DNA from: Myroides phaeus
GTDB taxonomy: Bacteria > Bacteroidota > Bacteroidia > Flavobacteriales > Flavobacteriaceae
Direction: 5' to 3'
DNA length: 64,000 nucleotides
NCBI RefSeq assembly: GCF_009799805.1
Contig: NZ_CP047050.1
Span: forward strand, 1,254,001-1,318,000
The position numbers and the translations under genes are program-made. This document shows, piece by piece, positions 18,164 to 26,082 of the stretch; the stretch's first letter is position 1; each line of letters opens with the position of its first letter. Under the pieces are notes generated by a model. The model worked only from the letters and a program-made list of their open reading frames with translations. It was not told where the DNA came from and searched no databases.

Positions 18164-18828
18164 ACAAACTAAAAGTTATATTAAAATATATAAAGATAGA
18201 GTTTAATCCATTTTTATAGTGTTTTCGCAAGCTGTGTTGTAAAAGTAACTATAATTGACTGATTAATATATGTTTGAGTTTTAAGTAAATGTTAAATTTT
18301 TAAGATAAGTGTATCTTGTGTTTTTGGAGTAAAAGAGAAGAGGTAATTATTAATAGTATAAACAACAAAGGACGATAAAGACAGTAGGTTTCTATATGTA
18401 TTTGTTCGGGACTTGTTCGGGAATCGCTCAAGAGAGGTTCGGAAAAAAGGCCCTTTTTCCGAAGAAAATCTAATTAAGGGTTTGCTAAAAGTAGACTTGT
18501 CTTACAATATAATGAAGACAGATAGAGTTTTTTTTGAAATCTTCTTCAAAAGAATATTGGACGATTTCAAAAAGAATTGCCTTTTATGAAGGCATTAACT
18601 GGTTAAAGATGTATAGTTCAAAGATAATAATACTTTTTTTAATTTATTATCTATTATATTGTTAATTAGGTTTTTAAGAGTGTTTTAAGAATGACTTGTT
18701 TTTTGATTTTTTTATTTGCTCTTAATATTCTGTAAATAAAGTGAAACTTAGAAAGAGGTGTCTGTTTCTTTGTTGGAATGAAAATCTGATTCATTAGAAA
18801 AAAAATATTGAAAAATGCTTGCAAGAAG
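18164..18828. other. Non-coding stretch with inverted and direct repeats
   Basis: No credible gene is seen between the efflux promoter and the tRNA array. It contains two direct copies of TTGTTCGGGA (18402-18411, 18413-18422) and a 26-bp near-perfect palindrome with arms TTCGGAAAAA/TTTTTCCGAA (18438-18463). It also has TTGAAATC/GATTTCAA arms (18534-18570) and a TGCCTT/AAGGCA hairpin (18578-18594). This could be a structured RNA, an old integration scar beside tRNA genes, or decayed regulatory DNA. I cannot choose. Confidence 0.4.
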
Positions 18829-18850
18829 TTTGAAAATAGCCTTATATTTG
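18817..18850 (+). promoter_or_regulatory. Promoter of the tRNA-Gly array
   Basis: GCTTGC (-33, 18817-18822), with its TTG followed after 21 bp by TATATTTG (18843-18850), a perfect -7 ending 11 bp before the first tRNA. It is the only promoter-like element before the array, so all seven copies are probably one transcript. Confidence 0.65.
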
Positions 18851-18861
18851 CATCCACAAAA

Positions 18862-18937
<76 letters not shown>

Positions 18938-18971
18938 AAAACTTGATGAAAGTTTTCAAATATCATCACCT

Positions 18972-19047
<76 letters not shown>

Positions 19048-19081
19048 AAAACTTGATGAAAGTTTTCAAATATCATCATCT

Positions 19082-19157
<76 letters not shown>

Positions 19158-19190
19158 AAACTTGATGAAAGTTTTCAAATATCATCATCT

Positions 19191-19266
<76 letters not shown>

Positions 19267-19300
19267 AAAACTTGATGAAAGTTTTCAAATATCATCACCT

Positions 19301-19376
<76 letters not shown>

Positions 19377-19409
19377 AAACTTGATGAAAGTTTTCAAATA
19401 TCATCATCT

Positions 19410-19485
<76 letters not shown>

Positions 19486-19519
19486 AAAACTTGATGAAAG
19501 TTTTCAAATATCATCACCT

Positions 19520-19592
<73 letters not shown>

Positions 19593-19595
19593 CTA

Positions 19596-19622
19596 AAGCC
19601 TAAGTTTTCTTAGGCTTTTTTT
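19596..19622 (+). terminator. Terminator of the tRNA-Gly array
   Basis: Stem AAGCCTAAG/CTTAGGCTT with TTTT loop and a long T-run, beginning 4 nt after copy 7. Confidence 0.9.
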
Positions 19623-19640
19623 GTAAACAATAATATGCAA

Positions 19641-19677
19641 AAAGAGTCCTTGAGTAGTAACCCAAGGACTCTTTTTT
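19641..19677 (-). terminator. Terminator of pepE
   Basis: Stem AAAGAGTCCTTG with its complement, 10-nt loop, followed on the minus strand by TTTTT. It overlaps the pepE stop codon by two bases. Confidence 0.8.
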
Positions 19678-20383
19678 ATTTTAAGTAATTTAATTCTGTT
19701 TCTGGGGCAATTTCAATGGCTTCTTTTCCTTGTTCGAAAATACGCGCAGTAAGTGTTCCTTTTAAAACAAAAGAATCTCCTTTTACTTCAATCCAACTTC
19801 CTTCTCTAAGGCCTACAACAGGTTGGGTGTTTAAGGTGTGAAATTCATTAATTCTCGTTTCTCTTGTTTCTCCCATATGTGTAGAACCTTCAATCGGATC
19901 TAAGTAATGCGGGTTGATATTGAAAGGTACAAACCCAAATGTTTTAAAAGAAGGGGGGTAAGTAATAGGCATATCATTGGTTGTTTCCATTGTTAGTCCG
20001 CATATATTACTACCAGCACTACATCCTAAATAAGGTGTTCCATTATTTACCGCATTTTGAATAGCAGTAATTGTTTCTGTTCTATATAATTGTTTAACAA
20101 GTAAGAATGTATTTCCTCCTCCTGTAAAAATACCTTTTGCTTCTTTTACAGCTTGAATAGGGTCTTCAAATTCGTGAATTCCTTTAACGTCTTTCCCGAT
20201 GTTTTTAAAAGCTTCTTTTGCTTTTGCTGTATAATCGTCGTGAGAAATGCCACTTGGACGTGCATAAGGAATAAATAAGATAGTATTTGTATGCTTGAAG
20301 TGTTCTTCTAATGTAGGTAATAAGTAAGCTAAATAGTCACTATTGTAAACAGTAGAAGTACTTGCAATTATAATATTTTTCAT
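19676..20383 (-). CDS. pepE: Dipeptidase E (alpha-aspartyl dipeptidase, family S51)
   Basis: Cytoplasmic serine peptidase that hydrolyses dipeptides with N-terminal Asp. 235 residues with the class-I glutamine-amidotransferase-like fold. The nucleophile elbow is GCSAGSNICG (Ser122) and the glycine loop is FTGGGNTF (about 87-94). The NPHYLDP segment is also seen, as in enterobacterial PepE, and the length is normal. Single gene; a -7 element TATTTTTG (minus strand 20408-20401) lies 18 bp upstream of the ATG. Confidence 0.92.
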   Translation of the reverse strand: MKNIIIASTSTVYNSDYLAYLLPTLEEHFKHTNTILFIPYARPSGISHDDYTAKAKEAFKNIGKDVKGIHEFEDPIQAVKEAKGIFTGGGNTFLLVKQLYRTETITAIQNAVNNGTPYLGCSAGSNICGLTMETTNDMPITYPPSFKTFGFVPFNINPHYLDPIEGSTHMGETRETRINEFHTLNTQPVVGLREGSWIEVKGDSFVLKGTLTARIFEQGKEAIEIAPETELNYLK

Positions 20384-20630
20384 AATGATAGTAATTTTTA
20401 CAAAAATAGTTCGTTTAATTGTAATTAAGGATTTCTAATTCTTCTTTTAAAAATTCGTTGAGACAATATAATTATGTTTTAGTTTATTACATAACAAAAT
20501 GTAGATATTGTTAATACAGGGCATACAATTGTCTATAATGGGGTTGGTTATAGATTTAACATAAGTTTGCTTTGATAAAGTTTCAAAGTCTTTGGGAATA
20601 GGATATTTTTACTTTTAAGTATATAAATGT

Positions 20631-21392
20631 ATGATGAGAATATTTTTAGCGCTTTTATTTGTATTTAGCTTTTCTTACGTAGAAGCACAAGAGCGTAAAA
20701 TGATAAGTGGGAAAGTTGTTTCTCGCTCAAAAAGATTAGAAGGAATTTATGTTTCTAATATAAATACAGGAGAATCGTTAACTACTGAGAAAGGTGGGTA
20801 TTTTAATATGATGGTGAGGGAGACTGATACAGTTATGTTTTCTGGTGCTTTTTTTATTGGCTACAGACACGCAATAGATGAAGTAGATTTAAAACGTGAT
20901 ATTGTTTTATTTCCCTTAGAGGCTAATGAACTTTATACAGAATTAGATGAGATTGTAATTACAAAGATTAGTTCAGAATCACTTGGCATTGTACCAAAAG
21001 GCATAAAGAAATATACGCCAGCAGAGAGACGACTGTACACTGCAACATCAGGAAGTGGTTTAATTCCAATTGATGCTGTTGTTAACTGGATTTCTGGTAG
21101 AACAAAAATGCTGAAGAAAGCTTTGGTTTATGAGAAACAGGAAATGCGTAAAGAGAAATTTTTAAGGATGATTCCTGAAGAGAAATTAAATGAGGATTAT
21201 AGTATTCCGAAAGACTATTTGGTTGGTTTTGCTTACTATGTAGCGACAGATGAATTGATGTCATCTGTGCTAAACGCTTCTGTTCCAAATAAAAATGCAG
21301 TGGAAACACGTACAGGTGAATTAGCTTTAGAGTTTTTGGAATTAATACGTGAAAAATTAGAAGAGGATAAAAAGAGTAAATTAATTCAATAG
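20631..21392 (+). CDS. Carboxypeptidase-regulatory-like (CarboxypepD_reg) hypothetical protein
   Basis: Exported protein of 253 residues with a signal peptide (FSFSYVEAQ, to about 19). A CarboxypepD_reg-like beta domain follows (KMISGKVVSRSKRLEGIYVSNI...TEKGGYFNMMV), as found at the start of many Bacteroidetes outer-membrane receptors. The remainder is alpha-helical and charged with no recognised domain. A second ATG at 20634 is an equally good start. This type of protein is common in Flavobacteriaceae, often near receptor systems; its function is unknown. The 247-bp gap upstream holds no other feature I can support. Confidence 0.7.
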   Translation: MMRIFLALLFVFSFSYVEAQERKMISGKVVSRSKRLEGIYVSNINTGESLTTEKGGYFNMMVRETDTVMFSGAFFIGYRHAIDEVDLKRDIVLFPLEANELYTELDEIVITKISSESLGIVPKGIKKYTPAERRLYTATSGSGLIPIDAVVNWISGRTKMLKKALVYEKQEMRKEKFLRMIPEEKLNEDYSIPKDYLVGFAYYVATDELMSSVLNASVPNKNAVETRTGELALEFLELIREKLEEDKKSKLIQ

Positions 21393-21479
21393 TTTAACAA
21401 ATGCTTTTCTAAATTATTGTGCTATAAATTAATAAACTTTGTAGATTTGTAGCCTTATAAACTTGTAAAATAGAGTGAT

Positions 21480-21779
21480 ATGTTCGGAATCGGTGGTGGT
21501 GAGTTATTTTTCATCATAGTAATTATACTAATGTTGTTTGGTTCTGATAAAGTGCCTGAGATGGCGCGCACATTTGGTAAGTTTATGGCGCAGTTGAAAA
21601 ACGCTACTAACGACATCAAACAAGAAATTAATAAAACAGCTGATCAATCGGGTATTACGAAAGATATAAAAGAAACTTTTGATGTAGATATCAATCCAAT
21701 GAAAGATATTCAACAAGAGATTGAAAAGCAAAAAGAGGACTTAGAGAGTATTACAGGACCAATTAAAAGACAAAGTTAA
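21480..21779 (+). CDS. Twin-arginine translocase subunit TatA/TatB-like
   Basis: Tat protein-export component of 99 residues. A short N-terminal membrane helix (FFIIVIILMLFGSDKVPE, about 10-27) is followed by the FGxxxP-type hinge (FGSDKVPEMART). Next comes an amphipathic helix (FGKFMAQLKNATNDIKQEIN) and a charged tail. The rather long acidic helix recalls TatB, but Bacteroidetes usually carry only TatA/E-type subunits, so A versus B is left open. Its stop overlaps the next start (TAATG), implying a two-gene unit with the PAP2 phosphatase. No tatC is in the window. Confidence 0.88.
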   Translation: MFGIGGGELFFIIVIILMLFGSDKVPEMARTFGKFMAQLKNATNDIKQEINKTADQSGITKDIKETFDVDINPMKDIQQEIEKQKEDLESITGPIKRQS

Positions 21780-22348
21780 TGTTAGAAACATTAGTACAAT
21801 TTGACAAAGAGTTAATGATTGCGCTAAACAATATAGGATCGCCAACGTATGATCCGTTTTGGTTGTTTATCACAAAACAAATTAACTGGTTGCCTTTTTT
21901 TCTTCTCCTTTTATATACGGTTTACAAAAAGGTTTCGATTAAAAAGTTAGGTGTTATTTTACTTTGTTTAGCTTGTTTGATTGCGTTTACAGATCAAATG
22001 ACAAATTTGGTTAAGTATACGGTTGCAAGACCAAGACCTTGTAATACGGAAGACATTAAAGATATGTTGCGTATTGTTAAGTGTAGTCCAACGTTGAGTT
22101 TTTTCTCAGGACACGCTTCTAACTCAACAGCAACAATGTTGTTCTTGTTTTTAATTTTGAGAAGATATTATAAATACGCATTTTTAGTATTTATCTTCCC
22201 TTTAGTGTTTTCATTTAGTAGAATCTATTTGTCAATGCACTTCCCAGGAGATATTTTCGTAGGTATGTGCGCTGGTGTAGTATTCGGAACATTATTCTAT
22301 CAGTTGTTTAAATGGATAGAAGTAAAATATAAAGACAAATTAGTTTAA
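21779..22348 (+). CDS. PAP2-family membrane lipid phosphatase
   Basis: Integral-membrane phosphatase of 189 residues with five or six hydrophobic segments. All three acid-phosphatase motifs are present: KYTVARPRP (motif 1), FFSGHASN (motif 2) and SRIYLSMHFPGD (motif 3). This group includes BacA-independent undecaprenyl-diphosphatases and phosphatidylglycerophosphate phosphatases. An envelope lipid-carrier recycling role is plausible, but the substrate is unproven. Translationally coupled to the TatA-like gene by a one-base overlap. Confidence 0.88.
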   Translation: MLETLVQFDKELMIALNNIGSPTYDPFWLFITKQINWLPFFLLLLYTVYKKVSIKKLGVILLCLACLIAFTDQMTNLVKYTVARPRPCNTEDIKDMLRIVKCSPTLSFFSGHASNSTATMLFLFLILRRYYKYAFLVFIFPLVFSFSRIYLSMHFPGDIFVGMCAGVVFGTLFYQLFKWIEVKYKDKLV

Positions 22349-22359
22349 GATATATAACG

Positions 22360-22395
22360 AAAAAGGGCTTGATGAAAATCAAGCCCTTTTTGTTT
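22360..22395. terminator. Bidirectional terminator
   Basis: A 13-bp stem (AAAAAGGGCTTGA and its complement, 6-nt loop) between the convergent PAP2 and O-methyltransferase genes. Confidence 0.85.
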
Positions 22396-23035
22396 ATTTT
22401 ACTCTTGAGATTGTTAAACCATCTCTGATAGGTAATAGTATTGTTTCGATTCTCGGATCGTCTTTTAAAAGTTTGTTGTATTTGTCGATTTCAACTGTAC
22501 TTTTATCGTTTTCCTGAATTTCTTCTAAAACTTTTCCTGACCATAAAACATTGTCAGAAAGAATAACTCCTCCTTTATTCATCTTGTCGATAATAAGATG
22601 AAAGTAGTTAGAATAGTTAGGTTTGTCAGCGTCAATGAAAACTAAGTCAAACTTCTTGTCTAAGGTAGGGATAATGTCTAACGCACTACCTAAGTGTTGA
22701 TGTATTTGAGCTCCATAGGGAGATGCGTCAAAATGCTTGCGTTGAAAGTCGATTAATTCTTCTTTGATGTCAATTGTATCAATTGTACCTCCTTCTTGTA
22801 ACCCTTCCGCTAAACACAATGTTGCATATCCTGTAAAAGTTCCAATCTCTAAAATGTGTTTAGGATTGATAAGTTTTGTAACAATGCTTAAAAAGCGCCC
22901 TTGAAAGTGTCCGCTAAGCATTCTTGGTTGTAATACTTTACGGTGTGTTTCTTTATCTAAGTTAGCTAATGATACAGGTTCGTTTTCTGTATGATCTGCT
23001 GCGTATTTTTCTAATTGAGGTGATATAAAATGCAT
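22394..23035 (-). CDS. SAM-dependent O-methyltransferase (COMT-like)
   Basis: Class I O-methyltransferase of 213 residues, methyltransf_3 type (like catechol/caffeoyl-CoA O-methyltransferases). The SAM loop ILEIGTFTGYATLCLA lies around 62-77. The metal and catalytic region is FDLVFIDADKPNYSNYF (around 130-146), with DNVLWSGKV following. Length matches bacterial members. The natural acceptor is unknown. It stands alone, convergent with the PAP2 gene. Confidence 0.88.
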   Translation of the reverse strand: MHFISPQLEKYAADHTENEPVSLANLDKETHRKVLQPRMLSGHFQGRFLSIVTKLINPKHILEIGTFTGYATLCLAEGLQEGGTIDTIDIKEELIDFQRKHFDASPYGAQIHQHLGSALDIIPTLDKKFDLVFIDADKPNYSNYFHLIIDKMNKGGVILSDNVLWSGKVLEEIQENDKSTVEIDKYNKLLKDDPRIETILLPIRDGLTISRVK

Positions 23036-23158
23036 ATTAATCCGATAATGTTATTGTCGTGAGTGCAAAGATAATTCTTTTCGATAATGTTGGGAATATT
23101 TTCAGATAGTATCGTTGAGGAAGTTTTATTTGTCTAAATTTATATAATTCAACCAATT

Positions 23159-24328
23159 ATGATTATTATGAAGTTCTTCGCAAAGTTTTTAAAGTGGTTT
23201 GCTGTTATAGTGATAGCAATTATTGCACTTGCTTATATTTTTAAAGTAGATTATTTATTTACCGCCGTTCGCACAATCTATTTTAATGGGTATAAAACTG
23301 CTTTTTTAGACGATTATAAATATTTCCCTACTCGAAAGATAGAGAATGCAGTTGGACAGCCTTGGCCTGTTTCTAAAGAATATAATACGGTTAAGCCAAG
23401 TGAAAAGTTGGAGCAAACACACAAAGAGTTAGAGACAATAGCTTATGTCATTATTAAAAATGATAGTATATGGCACGAGAGTTATTATGATGGTTACGGA
23501 AAGGATTCTTATACGAATTCGTTTTCAATGGCTAAAAGTGTTGTTTCTGCCGCTTTAGGAAAGGCTTTGCAACGAGGAGAGATTAAGAGTTTGGATGAAC
23601 CTGTGGTTAATTATTTGCCTGAGATTAAAGGGAAGTATAAAGATGAACTAACGGTAGGAGATTTGTCTACGATGTCTTCTGGAATGGATTGGGATGAGTC
23701 GTATTATAGTGCGTTTTCTGTTATGACAAGAGTTTATTTTGATAAAAACTTGCGAGATGTGATGTTGGGGATTGAGATAAAGGATAAGCCGGGACAGGAG
23801 TTTATTTATAAAAGTGGCGATACGGAATTGTTGACAATGGTTTTGGAGAAAGCAACAGGTAGGTACTTGTCAGATTATGTATCAGAATATTTCTGGAAAC
23901 CAATGGGGGCTGAGTTGCCTGCCTTGTGGCAAATAGATCACGAAGGAGATGGGGTTGAAAAATCGTATTGTTGTTTTACGAGTAATGCGCGTGATTTTGC
24001 AAGATTTGGAAAATTGTACAAAGATTATGGAAAGTGGAATGGTGAGCAGATTTTAGATAGTACTTTTGTAGCAAAGTCAATTACACAACAGTTTGCTAAT
24101 GGACCAGAGTATGGTTATGGTTGGTGGCTGGTAAAGCATAGGGGACAAGATTTCTTTTATATGAGAGGGCATTTAGGACAATTTGTAATTGTTTCTCCGA
24201 AAGACAATGTTGTTATTGTTCGCCTTGGTCATATTAAAGGTTTGCAAACAGAAGAAGATCCGCATAGCAATGATCTTTACTTGTATATTGATGAAGCATA
24301 TAATATGATGGAACAGACTAAAAAATAA
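23159..24328 (+). CDS. Beta-lactamase-fold serine hydrolase (class C type)
   Basis: Membrane-anchored or exported hydrolase of 389 residues, with a hydrophobic N-terminal helix (about 11-28). The SxxK catalytic motif is SMAK (Ser123, Lys126). The Tyr motif is FIYKSGDTELL, and HLGQFV near the end occupies the KTG position. This is the beta-lactamase/esterase (PF00144) superfamily, which holds esterases and peptidases more often than true beta-lactamases. A second ATG at 23168 (MKFFAKFL) is an equally plausible start. The exonuclease gene follows after 4 bp, suggesting cotranscription. Confidence 0.85.
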   Translation: MIIMKFFAKFLKWFAVIVIAIIALAYIFKVDYLFTAVRTIYFNGYKTAFLDDYKYFPTRKIENAVGQPWPVSKEYNTVKPSEKLEQTHKELETIAYVIIKNDSIWHESYYDGYGKDSYTNSFSMAKSVVSAALGKALQRGEIKSLDEPVVNYLPEIKGKYKDELTVGDLSTMSSGMDWDESYYSAFSVMTRVYFDKNLRDVMLGIEIKDKPGQEFIYKSGDTELLTMVLEKATGRYLSDYVSEYFWKPMGAELPALWQIDHEGDGVEKSYCCFTSNARDFARFGKLYKDYGKWNGEQILDSTFVAKSITQQFANGPEYGYGWWLVKHRGQDFFYMRGHLGQFVIVSPKDNVVIVRLGHIKGLQTEEDPHSNDLYLYIDEAYNMMEQTKK

Positions 24329-24332
24329 ACGT

Positions 24333-25046
24333 ATGATTGATAGACTATCTCTTGAAAACCTTTTGTTTTTAGATATTGAAACAGTACCTGAATGTGCTGA
24401 TTTTTCTGAATTAGATGATGAAATGAAAATGTTGTATGAAGCGAAGACTGCATATCAACGCAAGGATGAATTTACAGCAGAAGAATTTTATGATAAAGCG
24501 GGTATATGGGCAGAATTCGGAAAGATCATTTGTATTTCGGTTGGATACTTTGTTTACAAGAATGGAGAGCGCCAATTTAGAACAACAAGTTATGCAGGTG
24601 AAGAAAAGGAATTACTGGTGAATTTCGCGAATTTATTAGAAGGGTATTTTGGAGGTGTAGAAAAGCTGTTATGTGGCCATAATATCAAGGAATTCGATGT
24701 TCCTTTTTTAGTTAGACGAATGTTGATAAATGGGGTTAAAATCCCCAATAAGTTGCGTGTTTTTGGGAAAAAACCGTGGGAGGTTCAACACTTAGATACA
24801 ATGGAATTGTGGAAGTTAGGAGATTTTAAAAATTATACATCTTTGCGACTTTTGACTAAAATTTTAGGCATTCCTTCTCCAAAAGACGATATAGATGGTA
24901 GTGAGGTCGCAAGAGTGTACTATAAAGAGAAAAATTTAGATAGAATTATCATTTATTGTGAAAAAGATGTCGTTGCTGTGGCACAAGTTTTGCTTAAGTT
25001 TAGACAAGAGGAATTGTTGACTGAAGATGAGATTTTATCTGTGTAA
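24333..25046 (+). CDS. Predicted 3'-5' exonuclease, PolB-like DEDD family
   Basis: RNase-H-fold exonuclease of 237 residues. The DEDD residues are visible: FLDIETVPE (Asp14, Glu16), CGHNIKEFDVPFL (exo II) and YCEKDVVAVAQVL (exo III). It corresponds to the 'predicted PolB-like 3'-5' exonuclease' family (PF10108), common in Bacteroidetes and lacking a polymerase domain. A role in DNA repair or nucleic-acid turnover is inference. Just downstream of the serine hydrolase gene. Confidence 0.85.
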   Translation: MIDRLSLENLLFLDIETVPECADFSELDDEMKMLYEAKTAYQRKDEFTAEEFYDKAGIWAEFGKIICISVGYFVYKNGERQFRTTSYAGEEKELLVNFANLLEGYFGGVEKLLCGHNIKEFDVPFLVRRMLINGVKIPNKLRVFGKKPWEVQHLDTMELWKLGDFKNYTSLRLLTKILGIPSPKDDIDGSEVARVYYKEKNLDRIIIYCEKDVVAVAQVLLKFRQEELLTEDEILSV

Positions 25047-25102
25047 GTTAAAAAAATATTAAAATTTTTAGTTCAGTAGTAGGTGCTAAAATATATTTTT
25101 AC

Positions 25103-25110
25103 TATTTTTG
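25103..25110 (+). promoter_or_regulatory. -7 element of the leader upstream of the OsmC-family gene
   Basis: TATTTTTG fits TAnnTTTG, 20 bp before the first short reading frame. No good -33 is seen. It is the only promoter-like element I find between the exonuclease gene and the OsmC-family gene. Confidence 0.4.
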
Positions 25111-25130
25111 AAACAAATAAAGATATAAAA

Positions 25131-25211
25131 GTGAAAAATATTCAAACATATTCATGGTCTTCGATTAAGTTGATGGTACTTCCATTTCAGCTTAGGCTAT
25201 CTGTATTATAA
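25131..25211 (+). CDS. Candidate leader peptide 1 (26 aa)
   Basis: Short frame starting GTG and ending TAA, coding VKNIQTYSWSSIKLMVLPFQ plus 6 residues. It begins about 15 nt after the predicted transcription start, and its stop lies 31 nt before an intrinsic terminator. That is the geometry of a transcription-attenuation leader. No run of a single amino acid is seen, so the signal sensed cannot be named. Not recognised from any family; it could be non-coding. Confidence 0.35.
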   Translation: MKNIQTYSWSSIKLMVLPFQLRLSVL

Positions 25212-25242
25212 TATTTTGAATATTTAAAAATATAAATCGATG

Positions 25243-25272
25243 GCCTCTGTATATAACAGGGGCTTTTTTTTT
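25243..25272 (+). terminator. Intrinsic terminator 1 in the leader
   Basis: Stem GCCTCTGT/ACAGGGGC with a 5-nt loop and nine Ts. It stands between the two short frames, before any full-size gene. Confidence 0.8.
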
Positions 25273-25291
25273 GAACTAATAAGAATTACAA

Positions 25292-25393
25292 ATGAAATCA
25301 ATTATTAATTATTTATCGTTTATGCCGTCGTATAAGTGGATGTGTCTTGTACATACCTCGCCTGTGCGTGTGTTGCCAAATGTGATATCTTGA
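25292..25393 (+). CDS. Candidate leader peptide 2 (33 aa)
   Basis: ATG-started frame, MKSIINYLSFMPSYKWMCLV plus 13 residues (ending VRVLPNVIS), beginning 19 nt after the first terminator T-run. No promoter is evident in between, so it must be reached by read-through of terminator 1. It is followed 40 nt later by terminator 2. Its middle (bases 25340-25380) is clearly richer in G+C than the surroundings, suggesting constraint. Not recognised. Confidence 0.38.
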   Translation: MKSIINYLSFMPSYKWMCLVHTSPVRVLPNVIS

Positions 25394-25433
25394 TTTATTT
25401 GTAAGTAAGCTGTAAAGCTATGAATTGATAGAG

Positions 25434-25470
25434 GGTTCTTTTGGTATGTGTGCTAAAAGAACCTTTTTTT
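25434..25470 (+). terminator. Intrinsic terminator 2 in the leader
   Basis: Stem GGTTCTTTT/AAAAGAACC with a 12-nt loop and seven Ts, 38 bp before the OsmC-family ATG. Transcripts must pass it to express that gene. Confidence 0.8.
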
Positions 25471-25508
25471 ATATATAATATTTAGTAATTGAATTAATTA
25501 AAAAAGAG

Positions 25509-25958
25509 ATGGGGAAACAAGTTTTAAAAGTTTTGGGATTTTCAGTAAGAGAACAACAATTTGCAGTAAAAACGGCTAATTTTTCTTTTACAGTGAAAGA
25601 TGGTAGAGAATTAGTAAGAGATGAAAATGCTAATTCAGGTGAATTATTACTTGCTAAATTAGCGGGAAGTATTCACGCAATTGGTAATTTAATCGGTAAA
25701 ACTTTAGGGTTAGATTTGAAATCTATTCAAATTGAAGTTTCTGGTGAAGTGAATCTAAAGGATTTAACAGAAGAGGATATCCAACAGTTTAAAAGAATTG
25801 ATGTAATGGTTAAGCCAACTACAGAGGCTTCAATTGTAGTACTTAAAGAATGGATGGATGCAGTGAAATTGGCGTGTCCTGTATTTAGTAATTTTAAAGA
25901 AAAAACACCAACAGTTGTTACTTTGGTTAAAGAATATGATCAAGTAAAAGTAGCTTAA
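25509..25958 (+). CDS. OsmC-family protein lacking the first conserved cysteine
   Basis: OsmC/YhfA-fold protein of 149 residues. The central helix region reads SGELLLAKLAGSIHAIGNLIG, where peroxidase members have a Cys (A-x-C). Here that position is not Cys. The second motif, KLACPVFSNF, keeps its Cys (about 121). Classical organic-hydroperoxide reduction needs both, so this is probably not a standard peroxidase. In other Bacteroidetes I recall OsmC-like genes beside methionine/sulfur genes, but nothing of that kind is adjacent here. Preceded by two tandem leader-frame/terminator modules. Confidence 0.85.
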   Translation: MGKQVLKVLGFSVREQQFAVKTANFSFTVKDGRELVRDENANSGELLLAKLAGSIHAIGNLIGKTLGLDLKSIQIEVSGEVNLKDLTEEDIQQFKRIDVMVKPTTEASIVVLKEWMDAVKLACPVFSNFKEKTPTVVTLVKEYDQVKVA

Positions 25959-26082
25959 TATGGTGGTTGTCTATATGAAAATTGTGGTATAGATTTTATT
26001 GTTTACAAGCTTTCGTATCAATAGAGATCTATATCACAATTATTATATTATTTTTGTTAATCACGTTTTATCAAAAGTAATA

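Noticed and set aside
18105..18230. N-terminal extension of the GbsR-like regulator
   Set aside because: It would translate the promoter and palindromic operator; the ATG at 18104 follows the predicted transcription start.
23159..24328. True class C beta-lactamase (resistance gene)
   Set aside because: SxxK is present, but the YxN and KTG motifs are not canonical and the protein has a membrane anchor; fits the esterase/peptidase group better.
25047..25508. SAM or other known riboswitch upstream of the OsmC-family gene
   Set aside because: I could not recognise a conserved riboswitch core; only two short frames and two terminators are evident.
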